A stretch of 64,000 nucleotides of DNA. Source: Cunninghamia lanceolata. Lineage: Eukaryota > Streptophyta > Pinopsida > Cupressales > Cupressaceae. The stretch covers positions 3,472,001-3,536,000 of the forward strand of contig BSBN01001150.1 of NCBI GenBank assembly GCA_027924645.1, written 5' to 3'. A program made the position numbers and the translations under genes. Of the stretch, positions 1-10,341 are shown one piece after another. Numbering within the stretch: position 1 is the first letter of the stretch; each line of letters starts with the position of its first letter. The notes below the pieces were generated by a model. That model did not search any database, was not told the origin of the DNA, and saw only the letters and a list, made by a program, of their open reading frames with translations.

Positions 1-1063
1 ATTAATAAGTGATTCGAGGTAGTAATCTAATTTAACAGTAGGCCATGAATTTTCATCGAGAGTAACAGTGAACTCCCTAATTGCATCAGCTCCAAGTTGC
101 TCTACTTCGGCGAAGCATATCGCAAAGTAGTATTCACCAATTTCTGCAACAGTCCAACTCCATGTGATACTTCCCTCGCTCTTGTTGGGGGCCATCAAGG
201 CGGTTCCAAACACAGCTGATGGTATTTCAAATTTTTCTCCTGAAGAAATGTAATTTGTGGTATTCATATAAACCAAATCTATTCCTGCTTTGTACGTCCA
301 AATCCTATCAAATTCATCGTTGGATATCTGCACAAAACCACTTTGAGATCAATGGCTTAACCTTTATTTCTTGTCTTTTATGCTTATACAAGATGTTCAC
401 AGTAGACAGGTATTTATTCATCTTCCACTAGAAAAACCCAAAAACCAAGAAAAATGGTACAAGTCATAGAGAAAGAAACACCCTTAGAGCTGATTTTGAC
501 AATCTTCCATAATCCAAGCGGCCTATACCGAGTAAAGAGAGATCTTGTCCTACAACCTCATACATAGATGGCTTGATACGGCGAAGTTCCAAGGCTGAAA
601 TGAAAGGAACATCATCTCTACTTCGAGCAACACACACATTAATAGAGGGACCCCTGGCCATGGCAATTATTTCCTTCGTAATGATCTGTCTACTCGTGTT
701 TATTACAACAGTAACCCAAGGATTAGCATCAATCAGCAATTCAAATTGTGGTTGTGACTGAAGGCCGTCATAGTTACCATATAAAAAAGAGGCACGGATT
801 ATGTATTTTCTTCCCCACAGAGCAGTTAAATTGTAGCAATTTCGCTTGCCTTGAGGAAAACAGCGAAGCTGTTTTAGTGGCTGCTCCACCTCTCCCTCCA
901 ACTCGGCAGTCAAAATGCTTTTTTTTTCACCTGCCTTAATGTATTGTTCATCTAAGGTCCAGCTAATGCCCCGGGCATCCTTATATTCCCCTTCTCCTCC
1001 ACAGTCCAGGCTGATGAATCCTGCAGATATAACATCATCACATCTATTAAGCAATAGCAGCAA
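1..1063 (-). CDS. Malectin-like domain receptor kinase, partial (two exons)
   Basis: This is the N-terminal extracellular part of a plant malectin-like (often LRR) receptor kinase. Such proteins sit in the plasma membrane and sense cell-wall or peptide signals. Exon A runs 1063 to 482 and holds the family opening GFISLDCGG, then GISWTLDEQYI and a first malectin-like lobe. A good donor (AGG|GTGTTT) lies at 481-480 and an acceptor (TTTTGTGCAG) ends at 328. Exon B (327 to 1) opens ISNDEFDRIW. The join keeps frame and gives ALR-ISNDEFDRIW, matching the family's LRYPDDPYDRIW junction. Exon B continues with ITWSWTVAEIGEYYFAICFAEVE-type second-lobe sequence and leaves the window open. The 5' end is uncertain. 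No in-frame ATG precedes the hydrophobic leucine run, and CTGCAG|GATTC at about 1010-1022 could instead be the acceptor after a separate signal-peptide exon. Transmembrane and kinase parts would lie off the left edge. Confidence 0.82.
328..481 (-). other. Intron of the malectin-like kinase gene
   Basis: A 154 bp phase-0 intron with GT at 481-480 and AG at 329-328 on the minus strand. It contains in-frame stops in the exon A frame just after the donor. Removing it joins the two malectin lobes without a frame change. Confidence 0.75.
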
Positions 1064-1199
1064 TGCCGAATTAAGAAAGGAGAAGCAGCGAGCTGATGAA
1101 GATTTGAATATTTTACTTTGTTTGCATGGTTGCGAACTAAATAAGAAAGTTACATTAAGAATGCTTCACTCTGGATGGTAATAGAAAAGTGGAATACAC

Positions 1200-2528
1200 C
1201 AGTTGTTTAACCCTTCCATGCTTGACAGCTAAAGAATGTTGAGTATAAAGAGCAGCAAGCAGAGCAGACTAAATTAATCAACAGAACAGAACAGCAAACA
1301 ATGGAATGAGCAAACATTCAACAATCATTCAGAGACAACACGAATTATGCGGTTCACTATTAATGGCTACGTCCACTGGAAAAACAGGGGAAACTCTGTT
1401 TTATTATACAGCAGCATTTACAATGTATTTTCATCAGTGATACATATGAGAAATGAAATGAAATGAAGTCTCATTCTTTATAGACGCTAAGAACAGCTTC
1501 AAGAGAAAAAGAGGAGCATCTGAAGGGACACTGTCAAAGAGACCATTGGACTTCACTACTCAACAAAGAATTTAAGCGTCCACAGTCCATATTAAGAGAT
1601 TTTAAAAGAATAAGTAAACCCACGAGAATGACCTCCAAAGATATCAGAAAGTCCAGAGGTTTGATTTCTCCATGCAGGGTGTATGGAATAATTCATTTTC
1701 AAAAATGTTTAACAATTAAAAAGAAAGTTCAGGATTTTTGGGGAAATAACAGGCTTCTAAATCAGTCATAACTACAATTAATATAAAATTGAATTTAAGT
1801 TGGAGTAAATAAAATATAGTTTTACTAATACTACTACAAAATAAATAAAATATAGTTCTACCAATACTACCACAGATACAAAATAATCTATGATGATCAA
1901 ATTATGTCCTTTGGTTTGTTTTAAATCCCTTCATGTTGAAAGGGGTTGGCTGTATAAAGCTTTTACAAAATTTTCAGGACTTAAAAGAAAAATTGTAATT
2001 TTATAAAAGAAAAAGAATATCTTACCTGGTTGTGCATACAGAACGCTGCATATAGAAAGAGCAACAAAAATTTGAGGGTTACTGTTTCTAAATTTGCTCC
2101 CACCATCCTGATTACAATAAGAAAGCCTTCCAACTCTATGCCTTCCAACTCTTTCTTAAATGTTATTTATACACTTCTCAACATTTTGGGAAAAAAAATT
2201 GAGTGCAGATTTAACTTTTTAAACAATCCAATAGTCAAAAGGAAACCTAACGTCTCTAATGCTATTGAGTATTTAACATTAAACCTTTTAACATTTTACT
2301 TAAATCGTTTAAGCAAGTCACGAATGCTATTGACTACTGATTATGTACTTGAGGAGCGAGGAAAAAAATGCACGAAATTTTTTTTTCCCCTATAAAAGTT
2401 TGGGATAATATCTTACACTATCAAACACGTAACTAGTACTTTGTTTGTTAGGAAGAGAGCAAAGGCTTTTCTTTTCAAGGTGGGCCCACAATGAGTCTGA
2501 AATTTACATGTACGTGTTTAGAATTAAA
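1200..2528. repeat. Left half of tandem-duplication copy A
   Basis: Noncoding DNA that can be aligned by eye with 19491-20985. Shared landmarks include CCCTTCCATGCTT (1210 and 19499), GAATGACCTCCAAAGATAT (1626 and 19632), TTTCATGTTGAAAGG (1930 and 19936) and TTAGGAAGAGAGCAAAG (2448 and 20888). Homology is interrupted by the MITE and ends at the Helitron 3' terminus. ORFs here are not conserved between copies, so I call no gene. This half would also hold the upstream region of the malectin-like kinase gene. Confidence 0.7.
1238..1564. mobile_element. MITE-like insertion, 327 bp, with 7 bp target duplication
   Basis: The segment starts GTTGAGTA and ends TACTCAAC, an 8 bp perfect terminal inverted repeat. 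It is flanked by the direct repeat AAAGAAT at 1231-1237 and 1565-1571. The paralogous copy near 19500-19525 has the flanks joined with only one copy of that site (CTTCACAACCAATGAATTTAAG), so it acts as the empty site. There is no coding capacity. The 7 (possibly 8) bp duplication would suit a hAT-type non-autonomous element, but the superfamily is not certain. Confidence 0.6.
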
Positions 2529-2550
2529 CTAGCAATCGCACAACTTGTGC
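2529..2550 (-). other. Helitron 3' terminus: hairpin plus CTAG
   Basis: On the minus strand the sequence reads GCACAAGTTGTGC, then GATTG, then CTAG, then host T. The stem is six perfect pairs around one base, five nucleotides from the terminal CTAG. This is the termination signal expected of Helitrons, whose ends are CTRR behind a short hairpin. A second, imperfect hairpin (AGACTTCT/AGAAGTGTCT) lies further inside, near 2565-2590. Confidence 0.78.
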
Positions 2551-2983
2551 AATGGGTACGTCGATAGACTTCTCAAAGAAGTGTCTATTTCTTAAAATGG
2601 AAAGAGCAATAATTTAAGCGCAATTTTCCCATGTGTGACAAGTCCGCTCAATGTAACATGCAGAAAGCAAGACAACATGCAAGAAGAGGGAATGGAGCAT
2701 AGGGAAGCACGTAAAGATGCAATGGCTATTCAAGTTTCAAAAGGTGTTGTATTTGTTAGTTTTGCTAGAAATTGTAGGTTGCATATATAAGACTTCAACA
2801 ATCTAACCAGGGCCCAAAATTGGAAGCACCAAAGGGAGAGCTAAGCATCTAATTCAACCATTTGCCAGGAAAGCTATCATATGGAAAAGGCACACAAGCG
2901 TCGGATGTCTGTGCTGACCCAAAAGACACAACAAAAAATGTTACAAAATGTAGCACAATCAAGTGCATAAGTAGAGAAGACCA

Positions 2984-5900
2984 CTATAGGTCGGAGCCTT
3001 CAAGAGCCCTGAGACGTGACTCCTCCTTTTTCCTGAGAGAGACATAGGCACTATCCTGCATATGAGCGTAACGCTGGAAGGTGAAAGCGGGTGAGATCCG
3101 TATGTCTTGCAAACGACGAACACGGGAGACAGCTGTGAACAACAAGCCTTGGCGTTCTACATGACCAATGTCTATCGTGACCTTGTCAAGAGTAAGTCCT
3201 TGTGCTTTGTGGATGGTTAAAGCCCACGCCATCCTGAGCGGGAGTTGTCTTCGAGAGCCACGAGCCACAGGTACAATAGGAACAAGTCTCGCGTCACTTG
3301 AATCCCAAGGTGGCCCTGCATAGTTGTCAAATCTAACAACTACGAAGCTTGGCAAGTCTGGAGGATTTAAACCATTTGGGTAAACAATGGCCACAGCAGT
3401 TCCAAGCACCCCATTTACAAGTCCAGCAACCACCCACAAATTTGAGGTGAGCATAACCTTTTGGCCAACACACAAATGAATTACGGAAGGTAACTGCTCA
3501 TCTTCCGGCTCTGCAACAAACCGCCGTCTTGTTTGTTCAGCATTGCACTGCGCAATGGGAACCCCTAATGATTGTAACATATGCTTATTATGGTGACCAA
3601 CCAAGGCGTTTGTTGGGAACAAGTGTATGGAGGATCGAAATGCAGGAAGGTCATTTGCACCCAAGAATGTATCAGTCCGAGACATCAAGAGTTCCCAATT
3701 AGGCAAGCGTGCATCAGCATTTCTAAGATTAGCAAGGAGTTGACGGAAACGGACCTGCGCCTCGCCACTACCTTCTTGACGGAAAACATCCTTCAATGTA
3801 ACAACAATTTGGAAGGAGCGCCACAAAGCTGCACCATATGAGTTGCATGCATATAAGGGGACGTCTCTAACAGGAGGCAATTGACCCAAATTACGAACGA
3901 GGATAATGGACCGGCCACCAAACGAAATCTGACTATACATGGGAAATGCTTCACGGAGACGGCTATCAATACGTGAAAAGAGCCTTGGGCCAATGAAACT
4001 CATTTCATCAATCAAGATGTATTTAACAAAGTACATGCTTTCTTGGAATGTTGCTAATGCTTGGCCTTCCAGTGGGTCCATATCTCTCAACGGTATGTGC
4101 AAAGTAGCATGAATGGTGGATGCATTGATATTGAATGCCGCAACACCAGTTGGAGCAAGCAACAATAATGGTGATTGGGATGAAGGTAGACCCCGAGAGA
4201 GTGCATCTTTTAACATATGAATTAAGTATGACTTTCCAGTACCAGCAGTCCCTTGAACAATCATCCTAAGTGGATCCTTGTTGCCAGTTGTTTGGAAATG
4301 CGATAGAATAATATCAAAGGCAACACGTTGTGCTATAGACATACTACCCACACCAAGATGGAAATTTGCTCTCAAAGCATTTGCAGGATGGTAGGATGCT
4401 CGACTAGATTCAATAAAATCAATAGCAACTAACTGGAGGCTCCAAGGGATTGAACAAGTACTCCAATCATGGGAAATATCAAAGTCACACCTGCCAAGCA
4501 AGTCAAGCTCATCGAAACCAATATTGCTGCCCGGGTATAGGGAAGAAAGAAGTTGCCACTCTTCAGCTCTATCCACAGTGAATGCATCAACTTCACCAAG
4601 GGGGTCCTCATCATCAGAACTAGATGACTTGTCTAGATTCTTCCAGGAAACATGCCATACAGTGTAAGAACCTTGTAGCTGCTCCCATCTGGCCACAATC
4701 TCATTAGCAGATGATCCAATGTCACTTTCAACATAACAAAATTTTGTATATAAGAGAAGCTCACTCCAACAGAAGGAAACAAAAGCTTTAGAACCCCTAG
4801 CAGGAATGCTTGTGAAGTGAGGTTTCACTTGAACAATTGCTGGAACAAGGCGTCTAGTCCATTGATTTTTTCTACATGAAGCTATAAACTTCCAGTTCTT
4901 TGCAACCTCTATTAATGTAAGATGTTCGAGAGCTACTGGTCGTGCCATGTATGCAGAAACAAATGTCGAGTTGATAAGGCTACCATCATCAGAAGGGTCC
5001 ACACAGCATAACTGTTGCCTATTCACATTCAAGGAAACAAAGGGTCTACTACAAACAACCAAAGGTAATTTCAACAACAAGTGGCAACATTCCTGGGCAC
5101 TGATATCACGGTCAGCTATAGTTTCGGTCAGGAACTTATGAAAAGCAACAGCTGCAGGCCTATCAGTTTCAACATTAGCAGCGATGCAAGAGAGCATGTC
5201 ATGGTAGGTCTCTGATCTACGCCCAGACTTTGCAGCATATTTTGCAATATAGTTGAGGACTGCATGGCGAGACAGGACGGGCTGGCAATCCACATTTGCT
5301 CTCCATATGGAAAGCATGGCGGGGTTATGAATATTCAATCTATCATCATTCTGAGCCGGGACATACTTGGCATTGCCGTCTTTTGAAACAACCACTATTG
5401 AAACAACTTGCAAATCCCAAGGAGCCTTGTAGCGGCATGAGTACGAGGCACCTTTCTTAGCTAAGCACGTATCTTTTGTGCACTTAGTATGCCGTTGCAC
5501 ACGATTGACTAGTTCAGCATAGTCCATGGAAGTATTAGTCGCTAAGATTCTCTCTATGTCCAACAAACAAGGGTCATCTAAAATGGAGCGATGGAACATC
5601 GATGAACTCTCAACAATTCCATGTGGGTTCCACGCAGACACATAGTTGTTGATGTAATCAACAAAACCTTTCACACTTTGTTTGTCCTTCCAATTGACTG
5701 TCTCCATGGTAGGTGCACGGTCAAGCCAAAGGAAGCCATGAATGTGGGCAGAACCTCTATGCTGCCACTCATACCTACCAGAAGTGAGGCAAGTCAAAAG
5801 GGAATTAGGAAAAATAGCAAAACAACCAAAACAAGGTTCATTATATATAGCAACTAACCTATACCAATAGTCCTTTGCATGTAGAAGCTTCTCAAGCACC

Positions 5901-7096
5901 TCTTCACGGAAGATATTGAAGCGGTGATGCATGTACATTGCAGCCAAATGTGGATTGTGGATAATATTCTGCACCCTCCATTTATGTGCAATAGCTGGTT
6001 CGAGGGGGGGAGCCCCAGGCATGACAACATGCAAGTCTGGCCACTTTGTATCAGCCGCATTCAACATGAAGAAAAGAGTAGGGCAACCAAGTTGCATAAT
6101 CATATCACAAAGTTCCCCTCTAGACTTTGTCCAAAAAGGACGAGTGCCATGCAAGGATGAGCCAAAACACATCAAGTATTCTGCAAGCTTATCATCAGGA
6201 AAGTCATGCAAGCGTTGACGCAACTCACCAACAGTAGATGGGAGGCTATCCTCCCACTCCTTTTTCACATAGACAGAAGCAGTGGACTGGCTACGGTGCT
6301 GCATCATTAGGTTATACACAAAGTAACAGAAACGAGGGTGCTGGCCAAACCTATTATCATGGTATCTCATTAGGTGCACAACATATTCATGCATTTTCAC
6401 TTCTCTCAACCGCAGTTGCCCGAAGCTTGCAACTCCTGTAGGGTAAAGTGTTGGGAACGCCATCGCAAACAAACCCTCTGTGTTGTACTCATTAACCGGG
6501 GCCATCGAACTAGTCAGCCAATCAACAATATTGATGGCCCGACCAGGCCCCAAATGCAAGAGATCACGAACCTCCTCCATATCCCTTCGTCGAGGAGGAA
6601 GAGTATCCACAAAAGAGCAATGTTGCCTAGTCTCCTCATCGAGATGGTTTGATCCCTCCTTAGTAGCGGGATGAGGGCCAAGGGTTGGCTCTAAAAGATC
6701 AGCGAATGAGTGGACCAGCATGCTTGATATATCAGTAGGTATGGCCAGTAAAGATGAGATGGCAGGTTCATCCAACTGGACATCTCTATAGTACTGGTCA
6801 TGAGCAATTTTGAACTTCAAGGCTTCAAGGACGCGCGATCGGCTAACATAGAAATCGTAGTTTCCTTGGCTCTCACTATGCTTTCTCACAACTATGACGT
6901 CCAACTGGTCGATGCGTCTTGGCAAGTGTGTAGCAATACTAGTAATGTCCTGTGGGAAGCTTAGTGTATGTCCACTATATTTCAGTTGTCCACCCCAGGC
7001 ATGGAAAACTTGCAAGATTGGATTCACTCGTGCTATTAACATCTCCTCTACTTGTGTTAACACTTGTAGGCAATGTGGTTGGCTTCTAGGATCCAT
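2984..7096 (-). CDS. Helitron Rep-helicase (HUH Rep plus Pif1-like helicase)
   Basis: A 1370-residue open frame encoding the Helitron transposase, which nicks and unwinds DNA for rolling-circle transposition. The Helitron-like N domain (about 235-560) contains the HUH motif as H451-I-H453 in QHRGSAHIHGFLW. The paired catalytic tyrosines are Y616 and Y620 (NYIAKYAAK). The SF1 Pif1-type helicase follows: Walker A GTAGTGKS at 949-956 (Lys955), Walker B IDEMS with D1030-E1031, and the late motif TIHKAQGLTLD around H1296. All key residues are present. The ATG at 7096 is the first in this frame after a TGA at 7105-7103. The same frame stays open upstream of that stop and carries the family's N-terminal cysteine motif, so the true protein probably began near 7606. 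The gene follows the RPA-like gene on the same strand, about 0.8 kb apart. This copy may be a pseudogene because of the upstream stops. Confidence 0.9.
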   Translation of the reverse strand: MDPRSQPHCLQVLTQVEEMLIARVNPILQVFHAWGGQLKYSGHTLSFPQDITSIATHLPRRIDQLDVIVVRKHSESQGNYDFYVSRSRVLEALKFKIAHDQYYRDVQLDEPAISSLLAIPTDISSMLVHSFADLLEPTLGPHPATKEGSNHLDEETRQHCSFVDTLPPRRRDMEEVRDLLHLGPGRAINIVDWLTSSMAPVNEYNTEGLFAMAFPTLYPTGVASFGQLRLREVKMHEYVVHLMRYHDNRFGQHPRFCYFVYNLMMQHRSQSTASVYVKKEWEDSLPSTVGELRQRLHDFPDDKLAEYLMCFGSSLHGTRPFWTKSRGELCDMIMQLGCPTLFFMLNAADTKWPDLHVVMPGAPPLEPAIAHKWRVQNIIHNPHLAAMYMHHRFNIFREEVLEKLLHAKDYWYRLVAIYNEPCFGCFAIFPNSLLTCLTSGRYEWQHRGSAHIHGFLWLDRAPTMETVNWKDKQSVKGFVDYINNYVSAWNPHGIVESSSMFHRSILDDPCLLDIERILATNTSMDYAELVNRVQRHTKCTKDTCLAKKGASYSCRYKAPWDLQVVSIVVVSKDGNAKYVPAQNDDRLNIHNPAMLSIWRANVDCQPVLSRHAVLNYIAKYAAKSGRRSETYHDMLSCIAANVETDRPAAVAFHKFLTETIADRDISAQECCHLLLKLPLVVCSRPFVSLNVNRQQLCCVDPSDDGSLINSTFVSAYMARPVALEHLTLIEVAKNWKFIASCRKNQWTRRLVPAIVQVKPHFTSIPARGSKAFVSFCWSELLLYTKFCYVESDIGSSANEIVARWEQLQGSYTVWHVSWKNLDKSSSSDDEDPLGEVDAFTVDRAEEWQLLSSLYPGSNIGFDELDLLGRCDFDISHDWSTCSIPWSLQLVAIDFIESSRASYHPANALRANFHLGVGSMSIAQRVAFDIILSHFQTTGNKDPLRMIVQGTAGTGKSYLIHMLKDALSRGLPSSQSPLLLLAPTGVAAFNINASTIHATLHIPLRDMDPLEGQALATFQESMYFVKYILIDEMSFIGPRLFSRIDSRLREAFPMYSQISFGGRSIILVRNLGQLPPVRDVPLYACNSYGAALWRSFQIVVTLKDVFRQEGSGEAQVRFRQLLANLRNADARLPNWELLMSRTDTFLGANDLPAFRSSIHLFPTNALVGHHNKHMLQSLGVPIAQCNAEQTRRRFVAEPEDEQLPSVIHLCVGQKVMLTSNLWVVAGLVNGVLGTAVAIVYPNGLNPPDLPSFVVVRFDNYAGPPWDSSDARLVPIVPVARGSRRQLPLRMAWALTIHKAQGLTLDKVTIDIGHVERQGLLFTAVSRVRRLQDIRISPAFTFQRYAHMQDSAYVSLRKKEESRLRALEGSDL

Positions 7097-7606
7097 ATTA
7101 TTTCACCTGGAGAAACGATTTCCATTTTTCTCTGCAAGGCAACGAGAACAAGCATTGGAATTTTGCGAACGGCGAACCTGGATGCCTGGATAGCATTCCA
7201 TGCATATTGAGCAGGTAGACATAGATGAGAGGTGATCTATTCGCTGCCGGAAGTGTTGTTGTGCCACCTCAAATAGTGTAGGAGCAGGGCTAGCACTACT
7301 TTCCGAGTGAAGTCTGGCATTGAGCCCATCCGATTCAGATAATTGGGGGTGGTGCATCGAGTCTCATCGTGGCAAGTCTTGCCCTATATGCAACGAAGAA
7401 GGTGTCGTATGGATTTTAGTTTGAATGTCAAGGCCATTGATGCTAGTGGAGAGTCCATGGTGCATTGATAACCTCCTCTTTTCATGCCTCGCTCTATTAA
7501 GACCATCCTTTTGTGTTGCGTAATGAAGGCATCGCAACTCGTTCCTTCGAGAAGGCATCATCGAGCCACTACTCGAGGCAACATTGGCCACGTTCGGGTG
7601 GTCCAT
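7097..7606 (-). pseudogene. N-terminal part of Helitron Rep, split by two in-frame TGA codons
   Basis: These two open stretches (7606-7364 and 7357-7103) share the reading frame of the Rep-helicase and are separated only by TGA at 7366-7364 and TGA at 7105-7103. The first holds a basic segment (RARHEKRRLSMHH), common near the start of plant Helitron Reps. The second holds a CSICMECYPG and CSRCLAEKNGNRFS cysteine cluster, a zinc-binding module normally leading directly into NNMDP. Here NRFSR-stop-NNMDP shows the stop sits inside the conserved motif, so it is a lesion rather than a natural end. Both TGA codons could be CGA changed by CpG deamination (inference). Translation restarting at 7096 would lose the zinc module. 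Confidence 0.75.
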
Positions 7607-8442
7607 AGCAAATTGGAGTGATAACCTGAGTGAAGAGAAGGCAAAGATTTAGGTAGAAGGAATGGCATGCAAGGAGACCATGCAAGAAAAGCACTACAAA
7701 CTTTAGAGATGAGCAAACTATAGGGGAAAGTATAAAACAACTGAGTCTAGCAATAAATAGCACCAACAATAACAAGCAATGACAAAATACAAACCAATAT
7801 ACCAATTTTGCAAGAACATGCATTGGAACGACAATAGCTAGCTTCAAACAAGCGACAAAACTATAATCAATCTATTGAGCAAGGAAACAATGCAGATATT
7901 ATCAACAAAAACATTATGCTTATATTGATGCATAAGCAGATAAAAGGTCAGCTACTTTGTCAAACCTCACAATCACATGCCGTATAGATGCCATAATTCA
8001 TCTATATATTTATTTCCTTATGCATATTGAACTGTAGGTATGTATGATGAAATCCATAGGAAAAAGCTATCTATTTTTCCCTTACAAATATGAACCAATA
8101 GATCAACTATGGAAAAAGATGAATTGAAATCACAAGCATTATTTTCAAGTATAAGGCAAAACCAATTTAAGCAAGAAAACAAAATGAGAATGGGAACAAA
8201 AAATATTATAATTTAAGACAATCTACAATAGGGCTTCCATAGATGTGAACACTATATCATACATGAAGACTTGACATAGGTATATATGAGTCTGGACAAG
8301 GGCTTGACATCAAAACACTGTGGTATCAACATAGAACAAGGCATATTTACAACTAAAATTCAAAAGGAGTCCCAAAGATTTCAATATTTAACGATCCAAG
8401 CCACACAGACAAGGCAAGGGAGGCCATCTAAAGCCTTTGGAT
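7607..8442. other. Helitron spacer between Rep-helicase and RPA genes
   Basis: An AT-rich stretch with no ORF that shows family features. It would contain the Rep promoter and the RPA 3' region. I see no terminal repeats or RNA genes in it. Confidence 0.5.
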
Positions 8443-10341
8443 CTATACAAGCGAGGACAACTTCGAGATTTCATTCAAAAGTTGGTTGCTTTCATCCACA
8501 AAGGAAATATGTTCAACCCTAGTCACAGCAGCACTGATCCTCTCATCATCATTATATGTTTCATGTTTGACAGATAGTCTAAACACAAATTGATGTGAAA
8601 CGATATTCTTCAAAATCTCTTGAACCACTTCATCTTCAATTAGCAACAACTGCAAGTCCATGGCAGTGACACCCATCAGTACATTCCCAATTTGGTCAAA
8701 AGCAGTAACCCAATGCAAGGCCCCTGTATGGTCTTGCAATTCAAGTTTGAGCATATAGTTGTAGTCACAATCTATGAGGTCTTTGGAACATTTTGGGCAA
8801 TGCCAAAGGCTATCTGTTTGTTGCACAACCTTTTTCTTACATTTTTTCCTGTCAACAACATTTGGGCAAGAAAGGTAGAAGAAATTGTCCAGGTGTAGCT
8901 TGGTCACAGTGGCACGAACAAGGATGGACTCGGTCTTCTCAAAGCAAGCAATGGATTGAGCACCTAAGATGAAAGCTCGACTATCATGATCACAAGAATG
9001 AGCTCCTCCTCGTGTCAAGCACGATGCAACATTTAATGAACCCTCTAAGCTCCACAAGGACTTCAACGTTGTGGCCTCCTTGATGTCAGGATTTATAGAG
9101 AGCTCTGTGAAACGTAGAGTGTCAATTGTCTTTCCATCCCATGCTGCCACACGACCACCTCTAACCAAAAGGATGGGAGGAAGCTCCTGGGAGTGCAAAT
9201 CGTACAACTGCTTCCCCTCAACCTCAGCATGGGTTCCCCAAAGAGTCACGTCTATGCTGAACCATGTAGCGTCAACAAGGCGAGTGACACGTTTAGCTAT
9301 CTCTGTGCCATCGCGCTTACGGATGGTCGATGTGGTTGAGACAGTCTCCACAATACCAAGAACATCAACCAAGGAATTGGCAGCCAGTGATTCGAGATCT
9401 TTGATTTGAGTGAAGTGGAAGTTGTGGGTGGGTATGCTGGACACATCAGAGACACAAGAGATAATTGTTGAAGAAGGTTGCAAGAAGACCTCCCATGGAT
9501 TTGAGGAGTGAGAGTAAGCAGGGTTTGCTGCCTTAACACGACCATTAGAGATATCAAAAACCATACCGATCTCGATGACATCAAAGAAGCGATCTATTGC
9601 ATCATTGAAACATGTCAAATGTAGTTCCCTCCCAGTAGAGTCGATTACGTCGAAACCAAAGACCTTCCCATGACCTCTACGATTACTGAAGTTGTGTAAG
9701 ACACCCTTAGATAAGACTCGGCCTCGTATTGTCCATGAGTGTTGGTAAGGAGTAAGTGCACCAATTGGTATAATTACATGGCCCCTAGTAGATTCAACAG
9801 CAGCAGGCTGGGAGCTTGAACCATGCGATGATGAAGCAACGCCTGTAGAAGGAATGTCCGCCTTGGGGCCCTCCAGGTTCAATCCGCTAGGCATAGAAAG
9901 AAGCAAGCTTGGTGCACCAATAGTAGCAACGTGAATAGATAGAACTTTTATCGAGCTAATAACAATTGACCTGCATTTTGCAAAGGAGAGATAGTCAAGA
10001 GGTTGGAAACCACAACATGTGCAAATGGAAAAGACAATGACCATTTAGGGGTGGATTTAATGACTTCCATACACCGATTTGTTGACGCGCTGGCATGCAT
10101 ATCCTGTAAGTTGCAAAATGGACCCCTCAACAAGGCCTCCTCCAACAACCAGCTCATTATATTTAGAGGGGAGGAGAGCATCATGCATGTGGGCTCCGTC
10201 AGAAAGGCGCACCTGATAACAAAGGGCAGAGCTACATCTAGAGGCGATCAAGTTTAATGAGGCAACTTGCAATGTCGGGCACAAGCCAGAGGAGCCACTA
10301 AGCAAGCTACTAATCGCCCCATCGGTTAAGTTGGCATCCAT
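8443..10341 (-). CDS. RPA1-like single-strand DNA-binding protein of the Helitron
   Basis: Replication protein A large-subunit homologue carried by plant Helitrons, presumed to coat single-stranded DNA during rolling-circle transposition. There are two exons, 10341-10073 and 9970-8443, with a 102 bp intron (donor GGT|GTATGG, acceptor AAAATGCAG|G). The spliced length is 1797 bp, exactly 599 codons (598 residues). Splicing aligns RVNKSVSIVISSIKVL with the RPA70N-linker segment of plant RPA1 (NRRIIIVIQLEVL type). Exon 1 encodes the N-terminal OB fold (LTDGAISSLLSG, RLSDGAHMHDALL, GSILQLTGYAC). Exon 2 has DBD-A (YQHSWTIRGRVLSKG, VFGFDVIDSTGRELHLTCFN), DBD-B (LVDVLGIVETVS, VTLWGTHAEV) and DBD-C with the zinc motif C-x8-C and CPKC around residues 455-495. 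No stop or frameshift is visible. The start at 10341 gives the family's usual N-terminus. Confidence 0.88.
9971..10072 (-). other. Intron of the Helitron RPA-like gene
   Basis: GT at 10072-10071 (GTATGG) and AG at 9972-9971 (TTTGCAAAATGCAG). The interval contains stops in the flanking frame. Removing it restores a continuous RPA frame of the family's expected spacing. Confidence 0.72.

Noticed and set aside
2984..7096. Host PIF1 helicase
   Set aside because: The protein also has the HUH and two-tyrosine Rep domain and sits inside Helitron ends, so it is the transposase.
9071..9584. ORFs opposite or overlapping the RPA gene
   Set aside because: Shadows of the RPA coding strand without family features.
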